64,000 nucleotides of DNA, taken from positions 9,741,501 to 9,805,500 of the forward strand of contig NZ_CP108054.1 in NCBI RefSeq assembly GCF_036173125.1, written 5' to 3'. This document shows positions 18,713-27,551 of the stretch, one piece after another. This stretch comes from Streptomyces sp. NBC_00286. Its GTDB lineage: Bacteria; Actinomycetota; Actinomycetes; Streptomycetales; Streptomycetaceae. The position numbers were made by a program, and so were the translations under genes. Every line of letters begins with the position of its first letter. The first letter of the stretch is position 1. The notes beneath the pieces were generated by a model that was not told the origin of the DNA, did no database searches, and saw nothing but the letters and a program-made list of their open reading frames with translations.

Positions 18713-19116
18713 CGCTGTGCCTTCTCCTTGATCTCGGCCACGTCGGCCTTGACGCTGTCCATGGCCTGCTCGGGTCTGGGCGGGGATGCCTTGCCGACCT
18801 GCTGCCTGCCGAGAGTGGCCATCAGCGCGGTGATGACGGCCAGGACGCCGGCGACGATCAGCGCCGCCGCCCACACGTCAAGTACGAGCGACAGCGCGGC
18901 GATCGCGGTGGCCAGCAGTGCCTGCAGGGCGAAGATACCCACCAGGCCGGCGCCGCCGAACAGGCCGCCGCCCTTGCCGAACCGCTTGCCCTTCTCGGTC
19001 ATCTCCGCCTGCGCCAGGCGCATCTCATCGCGGACCAGCTGCGAAGCACGCTGTACCAGGTCGCCGACCGCTTCCCGCGATCCGCTGTCGGTGCGAGGGG
19101 AGCCCTCTGCTGTCAT
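18709..19116 (-). CDS. Phage-holin-family (Holin-X, DUF1469) membrane protein
   Basis: 135 residues from ATG 19116 with AGGTGAG upstream. An N-terminal amphipathic helix (VGDLVQRASQLVRDEMRLAQAEM) leads to two membrane helices (about 53-75, GGAGLVGIFALQALLATAIAALSLVL; about 80-100, AAALIVAGVLAVITALMATLG) and a Lys-rich tail. This is the actinobacterial Holin-X superfamily, usually in stress or osmotic gene sets rather than phages. It is translationally coupled (ATGA) to the DUF3618-type gene, which is truncated here. Confidence 0.85.
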   Translation of the reverse strand: MTAEGSPRTDSGSREAVGDLVQRASQLVRDEMRLAQAEMTEKGKRFGKGGGLFGGAGLVGIFALQALLATAIAALSLVLDVWAAALIVAGVLAVITALMATLGRQQVGKASPPRPEQAMDSVKADVAEIKEKAQR

Positions 19117-19221
19117 GGGTGCTCACCTGCCCTTCGTCGGTCTGTCCGCACAATCGGCGGTCTCCTCTTCCACCGTCCGGTCGGTGCCCCGTGTACCCCC
19201 GCGACGGCACATCACCACACG

Positions 19222-19770
19222 TCAGAGCACGCGTCGCCACGGTGGAGGTGGTGCGGCGCGTACCAGGGCTGCTGCGGCCAGCCCGATCACGCCGCCGGCA
19301 GCCACGTCGGAGGGGTAGTGCGCACCGCTGTGCACGCGCTCCGCGGCCACCATCACCGCCGACATCCCACAAGCGGCACCGGCGGCCGGCCACACCGGCG
19401 CGACGGCTCCGGAGAAAGCGAAGGCGGCAGCCGTGTGCCCGGAGGGAAAGGAGAAGCTCTCCGGACGGTCCCGGAGATCCTCCGGCGGGACCCATTCCCG
19501 CGGCGGGCGACGCCGCCGGGACAACTGCTTGACGACCGCGTTGGACAGCACCTGGGCCGTGGCCATGGCCGCCACCCCGGCGGCGGCTGCCGTACGGCCG
19601 CGCCACCCGCCGACGGCGGCCATCAGCCCTGCCGCCGCCCACCACAGCTTGGTGTGCTCGGCCGCCTCCTCCACCGCGGGCACGATCCGCCGCACCCACG
19701 GCGGCCGCCACCCGATCGACCACCTGGCGAGCCGGCGATCGCCGGCACGCAGATCCGCCATCGTTCCCAT
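19222..19770 (-). CDS. PAP2-family membrane phosphatase
   Basis: 182 residues from ATG 19770, with GGAAAG upstream. The three PAP2 signatures are present: KQLSRRRRPPREW (K-x6-RP), FPSGHTAA and ERVHSGAHYPSDVAAG (R-x5-H-x3-D). Hydrophobic segments between them fit a compact integral membrane fold. The family dephosphorylates lipids such as phosphatidic acid or undecaprenyl pyrophosphate at the outer face of the membrane. It lies on the same strand between the YihY and Holin-X genes. Confidence 0.88.
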   Translation of the reverse strand: MGTMADLRAGDRRLARWSIGWRPPWVRRIVPAVEEAAEHTKLWWAAAGLMAAVGGWRGRTAAAAGVAAMATAQVLSNAVVKQLSRRRRPPREWVPPEDLRDRPESFSFPSGHTAAAFAFSGAVAPVWPAAGAACGMSAVMVAAERVHSGAHYPSDVAAGGVIGLAAAALVRAAPPPPWRRVL

Positions 19771-19831
19771 GACCAGCCGACTTTCCGTCCAGGGCCCTCT
19801 CAACCCGGGCTCGCGGTGGTGATCCACGACC

Positions 19832-20923
19832 TCAGGATTCGAGACGGCGTCGGTCCTCCTCGTCCCACTTCCGGGTGTCGCGCGGCTGCACGTACGGCTC
19901 CTTCTCGGCCGGGTGGCCGCCCGCGACGGCGCGCTGGCGGGCCAGCTCCGCGTCGAACTCCAAGCCGAGCAGAATCGCCAGGTTGGTGATCCACAGCCAC
20001 ACCAGGAAAATGATCACGCCGGCGAGCGTGCCGTAAGTCTTGTTGTACGAGCCGAAGTTGGCCACGTACAACGCGAACCCCGCCGAAGCGATCATCCAGA
20101 TCACCAGCGCCAGGAAACTGCCGGGCGTGATCCAGCGGAAGCCGCGGACCCTCGCGTTCGGCGTCGCCCAGTACAGGATCGCGATCATGACCGTCACCAG
20201 GACCACCAGCACCGGCCACTTGGCGTACGACCACACCGTCAGTGCCGTGTCACCAACGCCCAGCGTGGTGCCGACCTGCCGGGCCAGCGCGCCGGTGAAC
20301 ACGACGATCACCGCACTGACCACAGCCATGATCATCAGCGCTACGGTCACCCCGACCCGCACCGGCAGGACCTTCCACACGGGACGGCCCTCGGGAACGT
20401 CGTACACCGCGTTCGCGCTCCTGATGAACGCGGCGACATAGCCGGAGGCCGACCACACCGCGAGCACCAGACCCACGATCGCCATGACGGAGCCGATCCC
20501 GGCGTTGCCCTGCAACTGCTGCACCGCGTTGCGCAGGACGTCCTGCGCGGCCCCCGGCGCGAGACTCTCGATGTTGTCCAGCACCTGCCGCGTCGCCGAC
20601 TCCCCGGCGACTCCGATCACCGAGATCAACGCCAGCAGCGCCGGGAACAGCGCCAGGATCCCGTAGTACGTCAGCGCCGCGGCCCGGTCGGTCAGCTCGT
20701 CCTTCTTGAACTCCTTGAGGGTCCCTTTCAGCACCGCCCACCAGGAGCGCTTGGGCAGATCCGTCGGCGTGTCCGGCGCCTGCCGCTCCACCTGCTCATC
20801 CGGCCCGGCGTCCGGCCCGGCTTCCGGCGCCCGTACGGTCCCGGCCTGCTGGTCGGCCGTACCGTGCGCGCCATGCCGGCCGTGTCCGTCGTGCCTTCCA
20901 TGCCGTCTCAGTGTCCGTACCAT
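19832..20923 (-). CDS. YihY/virulence factor BrkB-family membrane protein
   Basis: 363 residues from ATG 20923. A His/Gly-rich, polar N-terminus (about 1-60) precedes the YihY domain: KDELTDRAAALTYYGILALFPALLALISVIG (about 73-103) and several membrane helices, ending GSYNKTYGTLAGVIIFLVWLWITNLAILLGLEFDAEL. A charged C-terminal tail follows. The family is often called ribonuclease BN by mistake; its role is unknown, probably envelope-related. It diverges from the PRC-barrel stress gene. Confidence 0.88.
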   Translation of the reverse strand: MVRTLRRHGRHDGHGRHGAHGTADQQAGTVRAPEAGPDAGPDEQVERQAPDTPTDLPKRSWWAVLKGTLKEFKKDELTDRAAALTYYGILALFPALLALISVIGVAGESATRQVLDNIESLAPGAAQDVLRNAVQQLQGNAGIGSVMAIVGLVLAVWSASGYVAAFIRSANAVYDVPEGRPVWKVLPVRVGVTVALMIMAVVSAVIVVFTGALARQVGTTLGVGDTALTVWSYAKWPVLVVLVTVMIAILYWATPNARVRGFRWITPGSFLALVIWMIASAGFALYVANFGSYNKTYGTLAGVIIFLVWLWITNLAILLGLEFDAELARQRAVAGGHPAEKEPYVQPRDTRKWDEEDRRRLES

Positions 20924-21046
20924 GCCGCACGCGTATCCTCGGAACGCACTGCTTACACCCCATTCGTGAAGAATGTGTTCTGGGTGCGTTTCATTCTGTT
21001 TTGCGGTGGTTAGCCGGGGATGGAGGACAGCAGAAGGGAGATCACG

Positions 21047-21805
21047 ATGATCACCCAGGAGCAGATCCCGACTGTATTGGACCACCCGGTCTACGACACC
21101 GACGGCAACAAGATCGGCGACGCCAAGCACGTGTTCCTCGATGACGCCACCCGGCGGCCGGAATGGGTCAGCGTCAAGACGGGCCTGTTCGGCACCAGCG
21201 AATCGTTCGTGCCGCTCAGCGACGCCAGCCTGGTCGAGGACCACCTGGAAGTGCCGTACCGCAAGGACAAGGTCAAGGACGCCCCCAACGTCGACGTTGA
21301 TGCCGGCGGGCACCTGTCCGAGGAGGAAGAACACCGCCTGTACGAGTACTACGGCATCGACTGGGACGCCGCCTGGCAGCAGGCCGCCCGCACCGGCACC
21401 GGCCGCGAGGCAGGTACCACGGATGACGCGATGACACGCTCCGAGGAGCAGATGCACGTCGGCACCGAGCGCCAGGAGGTCGGGCGGGCCCGCCTGCGCA
21501 AGTACGTCGTCACCGAGGAAGTCCAAAAGACCGTCCCCGTACGCCACGAGGAAGTCCGCATCGAACGCGAACCGGTCACCGAAGCCAACGTCGACGACGC
21601 CACGGCTGGCCCGGACATCAGCGAAGCCGAGCACGAGGTGACCCTGCACGCGGAACGCCCTGTAGTGGAGACCGAGGCGGAGCCGGTCGAGCGGGTACGC
21701 CTCACCACCGAGGAGCGCACCGAGGAGGAGACCGTCACTGGCAAGGTCCGCAAGGAGAAGATCGAAGCCGACGTTTCCGACGAGGACGACAAGCGCCAGC
21801 AGTAA
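21047..21805 (+). CDS. PRC-barrel and DUF2382 (YsnF-like) stress protein
   Basis: 252 residues from ATG 21047 with AAGGGAG 7 bp upstream. The N-terminal PRC-barrel (PVYDTDGNKIGDAKHVFLDD...PEWVSVKTGLFG, about 10-80) precedes an acidic linker. A C-terminal DUF2382 domain (about 135-245) has repeating LRKYVVTEEVQKTVPVRHEEVRIERE and LHAERPVVETEAEPVERVRL. Such proteins are typical general-stress members in actinobacteria. The upstream region has a GTTT-N15-GGTGG arrangement that loosely fits a SigB-type promoter, but I cannot confirm it. A prophage remnant begins directly downstream. Confidence 0.9.
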   Translation: MITQEQIPTVLDHPVYDTDGNKIGDAKHVFLDDATRRPEWVSVKTGLFGTSESFVPLSDASLVEDHLEVPYRKDKVKDAPNVDVDAGGHLSEEEEHRLYEYYGIDWDAAWQQAARTGTGREAGTTDDAMTRSEEQMHVGTERQEVGRARLRKYVVTEEVQKTVPVRHEEVRIEREPVTEANVDDATAGPDISEAEHEVTLHAERPVVETEAEPVERVRLTTEERTEEETVTGKVRKEKIEADVSDEDDKRQQ

Positions 21806-21949
21806 ATGGGCTGGCTCCACCTGTCCCGCGCCAATCAATCATCGGCCGCGCGGTCCGCACTCAGTAGCCGACTCCGATGGCCTGGCCACTCAGGGCCAAT
21901 CGCTCGGCCTTTCGGCTCGGCGGAGGATTTCCCTGCCGTCCAGGAATCA

Positions 21950-22198
21950 CGAGAGTTCGCGACCAAGACGTTGCACCTGCGCCCGACCGGGACGTGGCCG
22001 ACCGCACTGGATCTTCTCGCCCGGGTTGAGATCGGTGTGCCTCCGGATCCAGGCCCGGCCGCCGCCGCCTTTCTGCAGGCACTGGACCCGCTGGAGGTAG
22101 AGCGCGCGGCTCTCGCTCGGATGGACCTGGAGAATGTGCCGGGTGGCGGAACCGCGGCTGTGCTGGGGCAGTTGGCGGAGTGGGCCCTTGGCGCTTGA
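21950..22198 (+). pseudogene. Fragment of a phage structural gene (prophage remnant)
   Basis: The frame reads ATKTLHLRPTGTWPTALDLLARVEIGVPPDPGP and ends LGQLAEWALGA at 22198, overlapping the next gene by the tight TTGGCGCTTGA arrangement typical of phage head-tail operons. I do not recognise the family. Coding character fades upstream of about 21950, so the start is probably lost. Confidence 0.45.
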
Positions 22199-22647
22199 TC
22201 TGTCGGGTGTGCGCCGGATCGTCGAGAGACTGCTCGACGATGAGGTCCGGTTGTGGCGGGACACGGACGGTGCATCGGGCGATGAACTCGATGAGAAAAC
22301 GGGCGAGTTGAGGACGGGTGGCCATGCGGCGGGTCCCCTGTGGAAGGGCCCTGCGGCCATCGTGCTTCCGGGGCAACTCTCGTTCGCACCGCCTCTGGAT
22401 GGGGTGGTCGCCTCGTCTCCTGTCTCGACCGCGTACCAGGCATTGCTGCCCTTGTCTGCCCCGTCTGTGAGGGTCGATGACGTGCTGAGCGTTTCCCGTT
22501 CCGGGCGGGACGCACAGCTGGTCGGCCGCCGGTTCCGGGTGGCGGGGGTAGCGGTCGGTGCGTACTCGGGTGGTGCGCGTAGTGCGTTTGGAGCCCACCC
22601 TGACGCGGGCGCTTTCCGGGACCCGATCCAGCTGGCGACGGCGCTGA
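22188..22647 (+). pseudogene. Phage DUF6093-like gene with a frameshift (prophage remnant)
   Basis: From TTG 22188 the protein begins LALDLSGVRRIVERLLDDEVRLWRD and continues with PLDGV and GRDAQLVGRRFRVAGVAVGAYS, typical of phage DUF6093 head-tail proteins. At GGG 22568-22570 one G is extra. Without it the reading continues SVVRVVRLEPTLT and stops at 22647, the expected C-terminus. As sequenced, the frame runs on into the next phage gene. Confidence 0.7.
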
Positions 22648-22652
22648 CCGGA

Positions 22653-23030
22653 ATGGGGACAGCCGTCCGGGCGCGTACGCGGGCGATCACCCGACATCAC
22701 GCAATGCTGCTGCGGGTCCGCATCCAGAAGAACGCCTCCGGGCGACCCGGCCCGAACGTGGTCACCGGCCGGTACCGGGCCTCATGGGACCTGAAGATGG
22801 CGGTCGCCGGGAGCCAGGTGAGCGCCGTGGTGTTCACCGATGCGCCTCAGCAGCGGCGGCTGGAGTACGGCTTCGTCGGGGTCGACCGTTTGGGGAGGCA
22901 CTACCAGCAGCCGCCATACCCGCACGTCGAGCCCGCCTTCCGGCAGACACAGCCCGGTTTCCTCGAGGCCCACGTTCGGCGCCGGGCAGATCTATGCCGC
23001 TGGTGTCGTGGACGACGCGCAGCGGGGTGA
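22653..23030 (+). CDS. HK97 gp10-like phage protein (prophage remnant)
   Basis: The visible part reads MGTAVRARTRAITRHHAMLLRVRIQKNASGRPGPNVVTGRYRASWD, then VFTDAPQQRRLEYGFVGVDRLGRHYQQPPYPHVEPAF. This is the pattern of HK97-gp10-type tail-completion proteins. Similarity seems to begin slightly upstream (about 22620), so the true start is uncertain; ATG 22653 is the first in-frame ATG. It is the best preserved part of the remnant. Confidence 0.65.
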   Translation: MGTAVRARTRAITRHHAMLLRVRIQKNASGRPGPNVVTGRYRASWDLKMAVAGSQVSAVVFTDAPQQRRLEYGFVGVDRLGRHYQQPPYPHVEPAFRQTQPGFLEAHVRRRADLCRWCRGRRAAG

Positions 23031-23110
23031 GGGACGGCATCGCCGTTTGGGGGCCGGGATGCTGGCGAAGCGGGTCGTCATACCAGCCTCTTCCGGTTAC
23101 GAAGCCGTGA
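22994..23110 (+). pseudogene. Truncated next gene of the prophage remnant
   Basis: ATG 22994 overlaps the gp10-like gene and opens MPLVSWTTRSGVRDGIAVWG, then loses sense and stops after 38 codons. The phage block ends here, about 70 bp before a bacterial regulator gene. I cannot name the family. Confidence 0.35.
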
Positions 23111-23178
23111 TCGGTGCGGTGGCGTCCATGACGTACTCCTCGGGGATGTGGAACTGCCGGGACGGGTGGCGTTGCGCC

Positions 23179-23883
23179 TCAGGATGGGCGCACGCTCGTG
23201 GGCGGTGAGGAAGCCGGCTCCAGGCGGACGCAGCAGTGACCGGGGCTGGGTGCCAGGCACGCTTGGAGGCCGTTTTCAGCAAGTCCGTCCAGCACGCCCC
23301 GCAGTAGGTGGAGGTTCATGCCGCATACCGTCTGGGTGTGTTCGCGGGCGAGCGTGTGGAAGGGGCAGTTGCCCAGGACGATGGCGTCACCGTCGCAGCG
23401 GGGTTCGAAGCCGCTCTCCTCCAGCACGGCGAACACGTCTGCCTGGCCCGGTCCGGTGAGCCGTGTGCCCAGTTCGTGGGCCTTTCGGTGCAGGACCGCG
23501 CGGACCGGCTCACCGGTGGCTTCGGATTCCTCCAGCGCCTGGGCGAGGAGCCGTCCGGCCAGTTCGTAGTGCCGCTCGGGCAGGCTGACGGTGACCTGCT
23601 TACTGGAGCGCTTGTAGAGCTTGGCGGGCCGGCCCGCTCCTGGGCCGGTGCGTCCGCTGCGCCGTTCGTAGACGACGTCGAGCAGTGATTCGTCAGCCAG
23701 CCGGTCCAGGTGGAAGGCCGCGGTCTGCCGGGCAAGGCCGAGGGCCTCGGCGGCCTCGTCGCGGCTGACCGGTCCCGGCTGGCGCACGACGTGGTCGTAG
23801 AGCCTCCTGCGGGTCGGCTCGTCGAGCGCGGCGACGGCGGAGACGCCGGGGCGGGGTGCTTCCTTCGAGTGGTCCACGAACAC
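23179..23883 (-). CDS. Helix-turn-helix regulator with conserved Cys (COG2345/SufR-like)
   Basis: 234 residues from GTG 23883 (GTG 23877 also possible; no clear ribosome-binding site). An N-terminal winged helix (about 20-70, SRDEAAEALGLARQTAAFHLDRL) is followed by a dimerisation region. The C-terminal Cys pattern is NCPFH...VCGMNLHLLRGVL...CLAPSPGHCCVRL (about 174, 189, 211, 219-220). In SufR-type relatives such Cys bind an Fe-S cluster that tunes DNA binding, so redox or iron sensing is likely. It is divergent from the DoxX gene, whose promoter region holds two inverted repeats. Confidence 0.82.
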   Translation of the reverse strand: MFVDHSKEAPRPGVSAVAALDEPTRRRLYDHVVRQPGPVSRDEAAEALGLARQTAAFHLDRLADESLLDVVYERRSGRTGPGAGRPAKLYKRSSKQVTVSLPERHYELAGRLLAQALEESEATGEPVRAVLHRKAHELGTRLTGPGQADVFAVLEESGFEPRCDGDAIVLGNCPFHTLAREHTQTVCGMNLHLLRGVLDGLAENGLQACLAPSPGHCCVRLEPASSPPTSVRPS

Positions 23884-23895
23884 AAGTGTAAAACC

Positions 23896-23957
23896 AATAG
23901 CGATTGACTAAAGAAGGTTTCCGCGCTTCTATCGTTAGTGAGAGTTGTCGATAGAAG
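23896..23957. promoter_or_regulatory. Inverted repeats between the Cys-rich regulator and doxX-like gene
   Basis: CTTCTATCG-N14-CGATAGAAG (23926-23957) has perfect 9-bp arms and its right arm overlaps the doxX-like ribosome-binding site. CAAT-AGCG-ATTG lies at about 23896-23907. These are probable operators of the divergent regulator. Confidence 0.5.
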
Positions 23958-23966
23958 GAGGGCGTC

Positions 23967-24413
23967 ATGTCGTCCGCAACCACAAGCACCACGACCACCA
24001 CATCAACCTCCTCCCGGCGGGCCGTGCTCAACGATCCCGGCTACCAGGCGTTCGTCATCCTGCGCACCGGGTTCGCCGTGGCGCCGATCCTGTTCGGGCT
24101 GGACAAGTTCGCCAACCTGCTCGTGGACTGGCCCATCTACCTCGCGCCGTGGATCAACGATGTCGTTCCGGGCAGCGCCCAGGCGGCCATGTACGCAGTC
24201 GGAGTGATCGAGATCGTCGCGGGCCTCGCCGTGGCGCTCGCCCCGCGCTTCGGGGGCTGGCTGGTGGCCGGATGGCTCGCCGGGATCATCGTCAACCTGC
24301 TGACCATCCCCGGGCACTACGACATCGCACTGCGCGACTTCGGCCTTCTGCTCGGCGCGGTCGCCCTCGCCCGGCTGGCACAGCGCTACCACGGCAAGCG
24401 GCAGTCTCAGTGA
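23967..24413 (+). CDS. DoxX-family membrane protein
   Basis: 148 residues from ATG 23967 behind GAAGGAGG. A Thr/Ser-rich N-terminus (TTSTTTTTSTSS) precedes four membrane helices: about 28-48 (VILRTGFAVAPILFGLDKF), 68-88, 92-112 and 118-138. RTGFAVAPILFGLDKF is a DoxX-type opening. DoxX-like proteins take part in membrane redox or thiol stress in actinobacteria. The divergent Cys-rich regulator fits a redox-controlled gene. Confidence 0.75.
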   Translation: MSSATTSTTTTTSTSSRRAVLNDPGYQAFVILRTGFAVAPILFGLDKFANLLVDWPIYLAPWINDVVPGSAQAAMYAVGVIEIVAGLAVALAPRFGGWLVAGWLAGIIVNLLTIPGHYDIALRDFGLLLGAVALARLAQRYHGKRQSQ

Positions 24414-24577
24414 CGGCAGGCCGGTCACGGAAGATGACGGGCGGGTGGGTCCCATCGGCTCACCCGCACGCGTGGCCGGGGCGGTCTCGGCAATCCGGAA
24501 CGCGGGTTCCAGACCCGCCCGGCATCGAGTCACTGCGCCGTCGCCGGCCTCCTAGCGTGAAGTGAGGAAGGAAGATC

Positions 24578-25452
24578 ATGAGTGAGAAATTGGACCGGCT
24601 GGCCGCTGAAGGCGTAGCGGTCTGGCTGGACGACCTGAGCCGGGAACGGCTTGCGGGTGGCCAGCTGACCGGCCTGGTGGGGGAGCAGCGGGTGGTCGGC
24701 ATCACCAGCAACCCGACGATCTTCGCCAAGGCGATCCGCTCCGGTGCCCGCTACGACGAGCATGTAGAAGGCCTCGCCCGGCGCGGGGTTCGGGTCGAAG
24801 AGGCCGTCAGACTGCTGACCGCGTTCGACGTGCGCTGGGCCTGCGACGCACTGCGCCCGGTGTACGAGGCCAGTGACGGTATCGACGGGCGAGTGTCGCT
24901 CGAGTTGGATCCGCGCGTCGCCCACGACACTGCGGCGACGGTTGCCGAGGCACGGGCCCTGTGGTGGCTGGTGGACCGCCCGAACATGTTCGTGAAGATC
25001 CCCGCCACGCAGAAGGTCCTGGAGGCGATCAGCGCGGCGCTTGCCGAGGGCATCAGTATCAACGTGACCCTGATCTTCTCGCTGGGCCGCTATGACCAGG
25101 TGCTCCGCGCCTTCCTGGAGGGCATGGGCAGGGCGCATGCGGCGGGCCACGACCTGACGTCCATCGCGTCGGTGGCCTCCTTCTTCGTCAGCCGGGTGGA
25201 CACCGAGGTCGACAGCCGGCTGGACAAGATCGGCACGCCGCAGGCGCGGGACCTGCGCGGCCGGGCCGCGATCGCGAACGCGCGCCTGGCCTACCAGCAC
25301 TTTGAGCAGGCGTGCGCATCGGACCGGTGGCGGGCCCTGGCGGCGGCCGGGATGCGCCCGCAACGCCCGCTGTGGGCATCCACGGGGCCCGCCTACGACG
25401 ACACCCGCTACGTCGACGAACTGGTGGCTCCCCAGGTGGTCAACACCATGCC
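24578..25452 (+). pseudogene. tal: Transaldolase, C-terminus missing
   Basis: From ATG 24578 the sequence is a good transaldolase: [13 protein letters not shown] (about 47-59), [18 protein letters not shown] with the Schiff-base Lys (about 149), [47 protein letters not shown] and VVNTMP at 25452. The family then continues with about 80-90 residues (a DHG, RGDT region). Here the reading turns into unrelated Arg/Pro-rich sequence. The gene is cut at about 25452. The enzyme belongs to the non-oxidative pentose phosphate pathway, but no other gene of that pathway is nearby. Confidence 0.8.
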
Positions 25453-26420
25453 GTGTCCAGCCAGAGCCCGATGCGCGGGGTCTCTGCGTGCAGGGCATGG
25501 TCGTGTGCTTAGACCGTCCAGACGCCGTACCCGTTCTTCGGCCGCTCGGCCTCTTTGGCCTGGACGGCCGCGGCGGCGGGGGCCGGCACGACGACGTGGC
25601 CCGCCGCTGCCGGTCCAGGTCGGCATCGGCAGCGATGACGTACGCAAGGTCAAGCCCGGCACAGCACTTGGGGTGCCCACACGGCACCGGGCAGGCGATG
25701 CGACGCAATGTGAGTCGTCAACAAGCCGGGCGCGGACCCAACCGCCCCGTGATGCCGTAACCGACGGCACGGCCTGCACGTCATAGCAGGTCTGCCAGCC
25801 GGAACCGTCACCGACCGTCACCCTCGGCCGGACGCATCCAGGCGCTCCGGCCGAGGGTCATCCGAACGGCCACCGCCTCCGTCACCATCGGAGCCGGTGG
25901 CCGATGCCCTGGCACAGGGTCCGACCGCATCATCCCGCGCGCTGGCTGCGGCCCTTCAACTGCTCCGCCATGTCCGCGAGCATGCCGCACCCCGGCCAGG
26001 AGGGACGCGGTCGCTCAGCTTCGCAGCGGTTCCGCCAGTGGCCCCAACAGCGCCGCGACCCAGTGCGGTCTGGGCGGGCACGGTATCGGGGTGGATGAAC
26101 TCGCCCTGGGCATGGGGCGGTCACCGACCGCTTCGCACTGGCCGCGTTCCTCGACAGCGAACTGGCCGGCGTCCCCGGCATCCTCACCGGGCCGCGTCGC
26201 TAGTGGATGGACGGCGATCTGAACACGGGGCTCGGGGAGTTCCATGCGCCGCCGCTCCTGTGAGTCCCATGGCGCCGGCTCGCGGTGTCAGGAAGCGGAT
26301 GCGGCAGCCGCACATGGCCAAAACGAGTGCCTGGTTCAGGCGAAGCGCGCCGTAGCGGCCATGTGCGGTCGAGGCGGTCCGGCGCGGAAAGAACGTCCGC
26401 GCAGAACATGAGCGCCCGGG
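25453..26420. other. Degraded region without an intact gene
   Basis: About 970 bp after the transaldolase breakpoint. Fragments look coding without being complete: on the minus strand near 25620-25700 a piece [20 protein letters not shown], and on the plus strand at about 26120-26203 a tail FALAAFLDSELAGVPGILTG ending in a stop. None can be named. It looks like deletion debris. Confidence 0.5.
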
Positions 26421-27551
26421 TCAGGAGTTGGCGGGGGACTCGTCCGGGAAGATCCTGGTCACGAGGGTGCCGTCCTTCGTGAGGTAGCCGTGGAGCATGC
26501 CGGGGCTGCTGTGCGGGGCGTCGAAGGTGCCGTCGGGTCCGAGCGCGATGACTCCGCCGGTCCCGCCGAGCTGCGGCAGCCGCTTGACGATGACCTGGTG
26601 CGCCGCCTGGGGCACGTTCATCTTCCCGAACTCGATCAGGTTGGAGATCGTCGACGTCGCCGCGCCCCGGATGAACACCTCGCCCGCGCCGGTCGCGCTG
26701 GCCGCCACGACCCCGTTCTTCGCGTACGTACCGGCCCCGATGATCGGTGAGTCGCCCACTCGGCCGGGCAGCTTGTTGGTCAGGCCGCCGGTCGACGTCG
26801 CAGCCGCCAGGTCCTTCTTACGGTCGATCGCCACCGCGCCGACCGTGCCCTTGGACTGCTCGTCGGCCGGCAGTGCCTTGGACTTGGCGGCGTTCGTGTC
26901 GCCCGCCTCGGCGGCCTTCGCCTTCATCAGGGCGTCCCACCGGGCCTGGGTGAAGTAGTAGTCCTGGGTCACCGTCTTCAGCCCGTGCTGCGCGGCGAAG
27001 TCGTCCGCTCCTTCCCCGGCCAGCATGACGTGGTTCGACTTGTCCATCACGAGGCGGGCCGCCTGGATGGGGTTGCGTACGTTGCGCACCCCGGCGACCG
27101 CGCCTGCCTTCAGGTCGGAGCCGCGCATGATGGAGGCGTCGAGCTCGTGTTCGGCGTCGGCGTTGAACACCGCGCCCTTGCCCGCGTTGAACAGCGGATT
27201 GTCCTCCAGCCGCTCCACTGCCGCCTGCACCGCATCGGTGCTGTTGCCGCCCCGGTTGAGTACCTTCTGCCCCGCCCGCAGGGCCTCGCTGAGCCCGTCG
27301 CGGTATGCCTTCTCGAGCTCCGGCGAGGTCGTGGCGGGGTCCAGCGCCGTCCCGGCGCCGCCGTGTACCGCGAGCACGACGTCCCTGGCATCCGGGGCGG
27401 GCTTTCCGCCGGCCTTCTGCTCCGCGTGCTGGGCAGCGGGCAGGCTGCTGTCGGCAGTGGAGGTCGACCCTTCGGCCTGAGGCACGGCGATCGCCGTGGC
27501 CACCACTGCGGCCGTTGCCACAACAGGAAGAATCAGTTTCGCAGGTCGCAT
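26421..27551 (-). CDS. Secreted isoaspartyl peptidase/L-asparaginase (Ntn hydrolase)
   Basis: 376 residues from ATG 27551, with GGAAGGGA upstream. A signal peptide (LILPVVATAAVVATAIAVPQA) opens the protein. The plant-type asparaginase fold follows: VLAVHGGAGTALDP, NPLFNAGKGAVFN and AIMRG-like ASIMRGSDLKAGAV. The autocleavage site is KGTVGAVAID, with nucleophile Thr about 236, then GRVGDSPIIGAGTYA. The enzyme self-cleaves into two chains and hydrolyses isoaspartyl dipeptides or Asn outside the cell. A GntR gene lies upstream on the same strand. Confidence 0.92.
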   Translation of the reverse strand: MRPAKLILPVVATAAVVATAIAVPQAEGSTSTADSSLPAAQHAEQKAGGKPAPDARDVVLAVHGGAGTALDPATTSPELEKAYRDGLSEALRAGQKVLNRGGNSTDAVQAAVERLEDNPLFNAGKGAVFNADAEHELDASIMRGSDLKAGAVAGVRNVRNPIQAARLVMDKSNHVMLAGEGADDFAAQHGLKTVTQDYYFTQARWDALMKAKAAEAGDTNAAKSKALPADEQSKGTVGAVAIDRKKDLAAATSTGGLTNKLPGRVGDSPIIGAGTYAKNGVVAASATGAGEVFIRGAATSTISNLIEFGKMNVPQAAHQVIVKRLPQLGGTGGVIALGPDGTFDAPHSSPGMLHGYLTKDGTLVTRIFPDESPANS

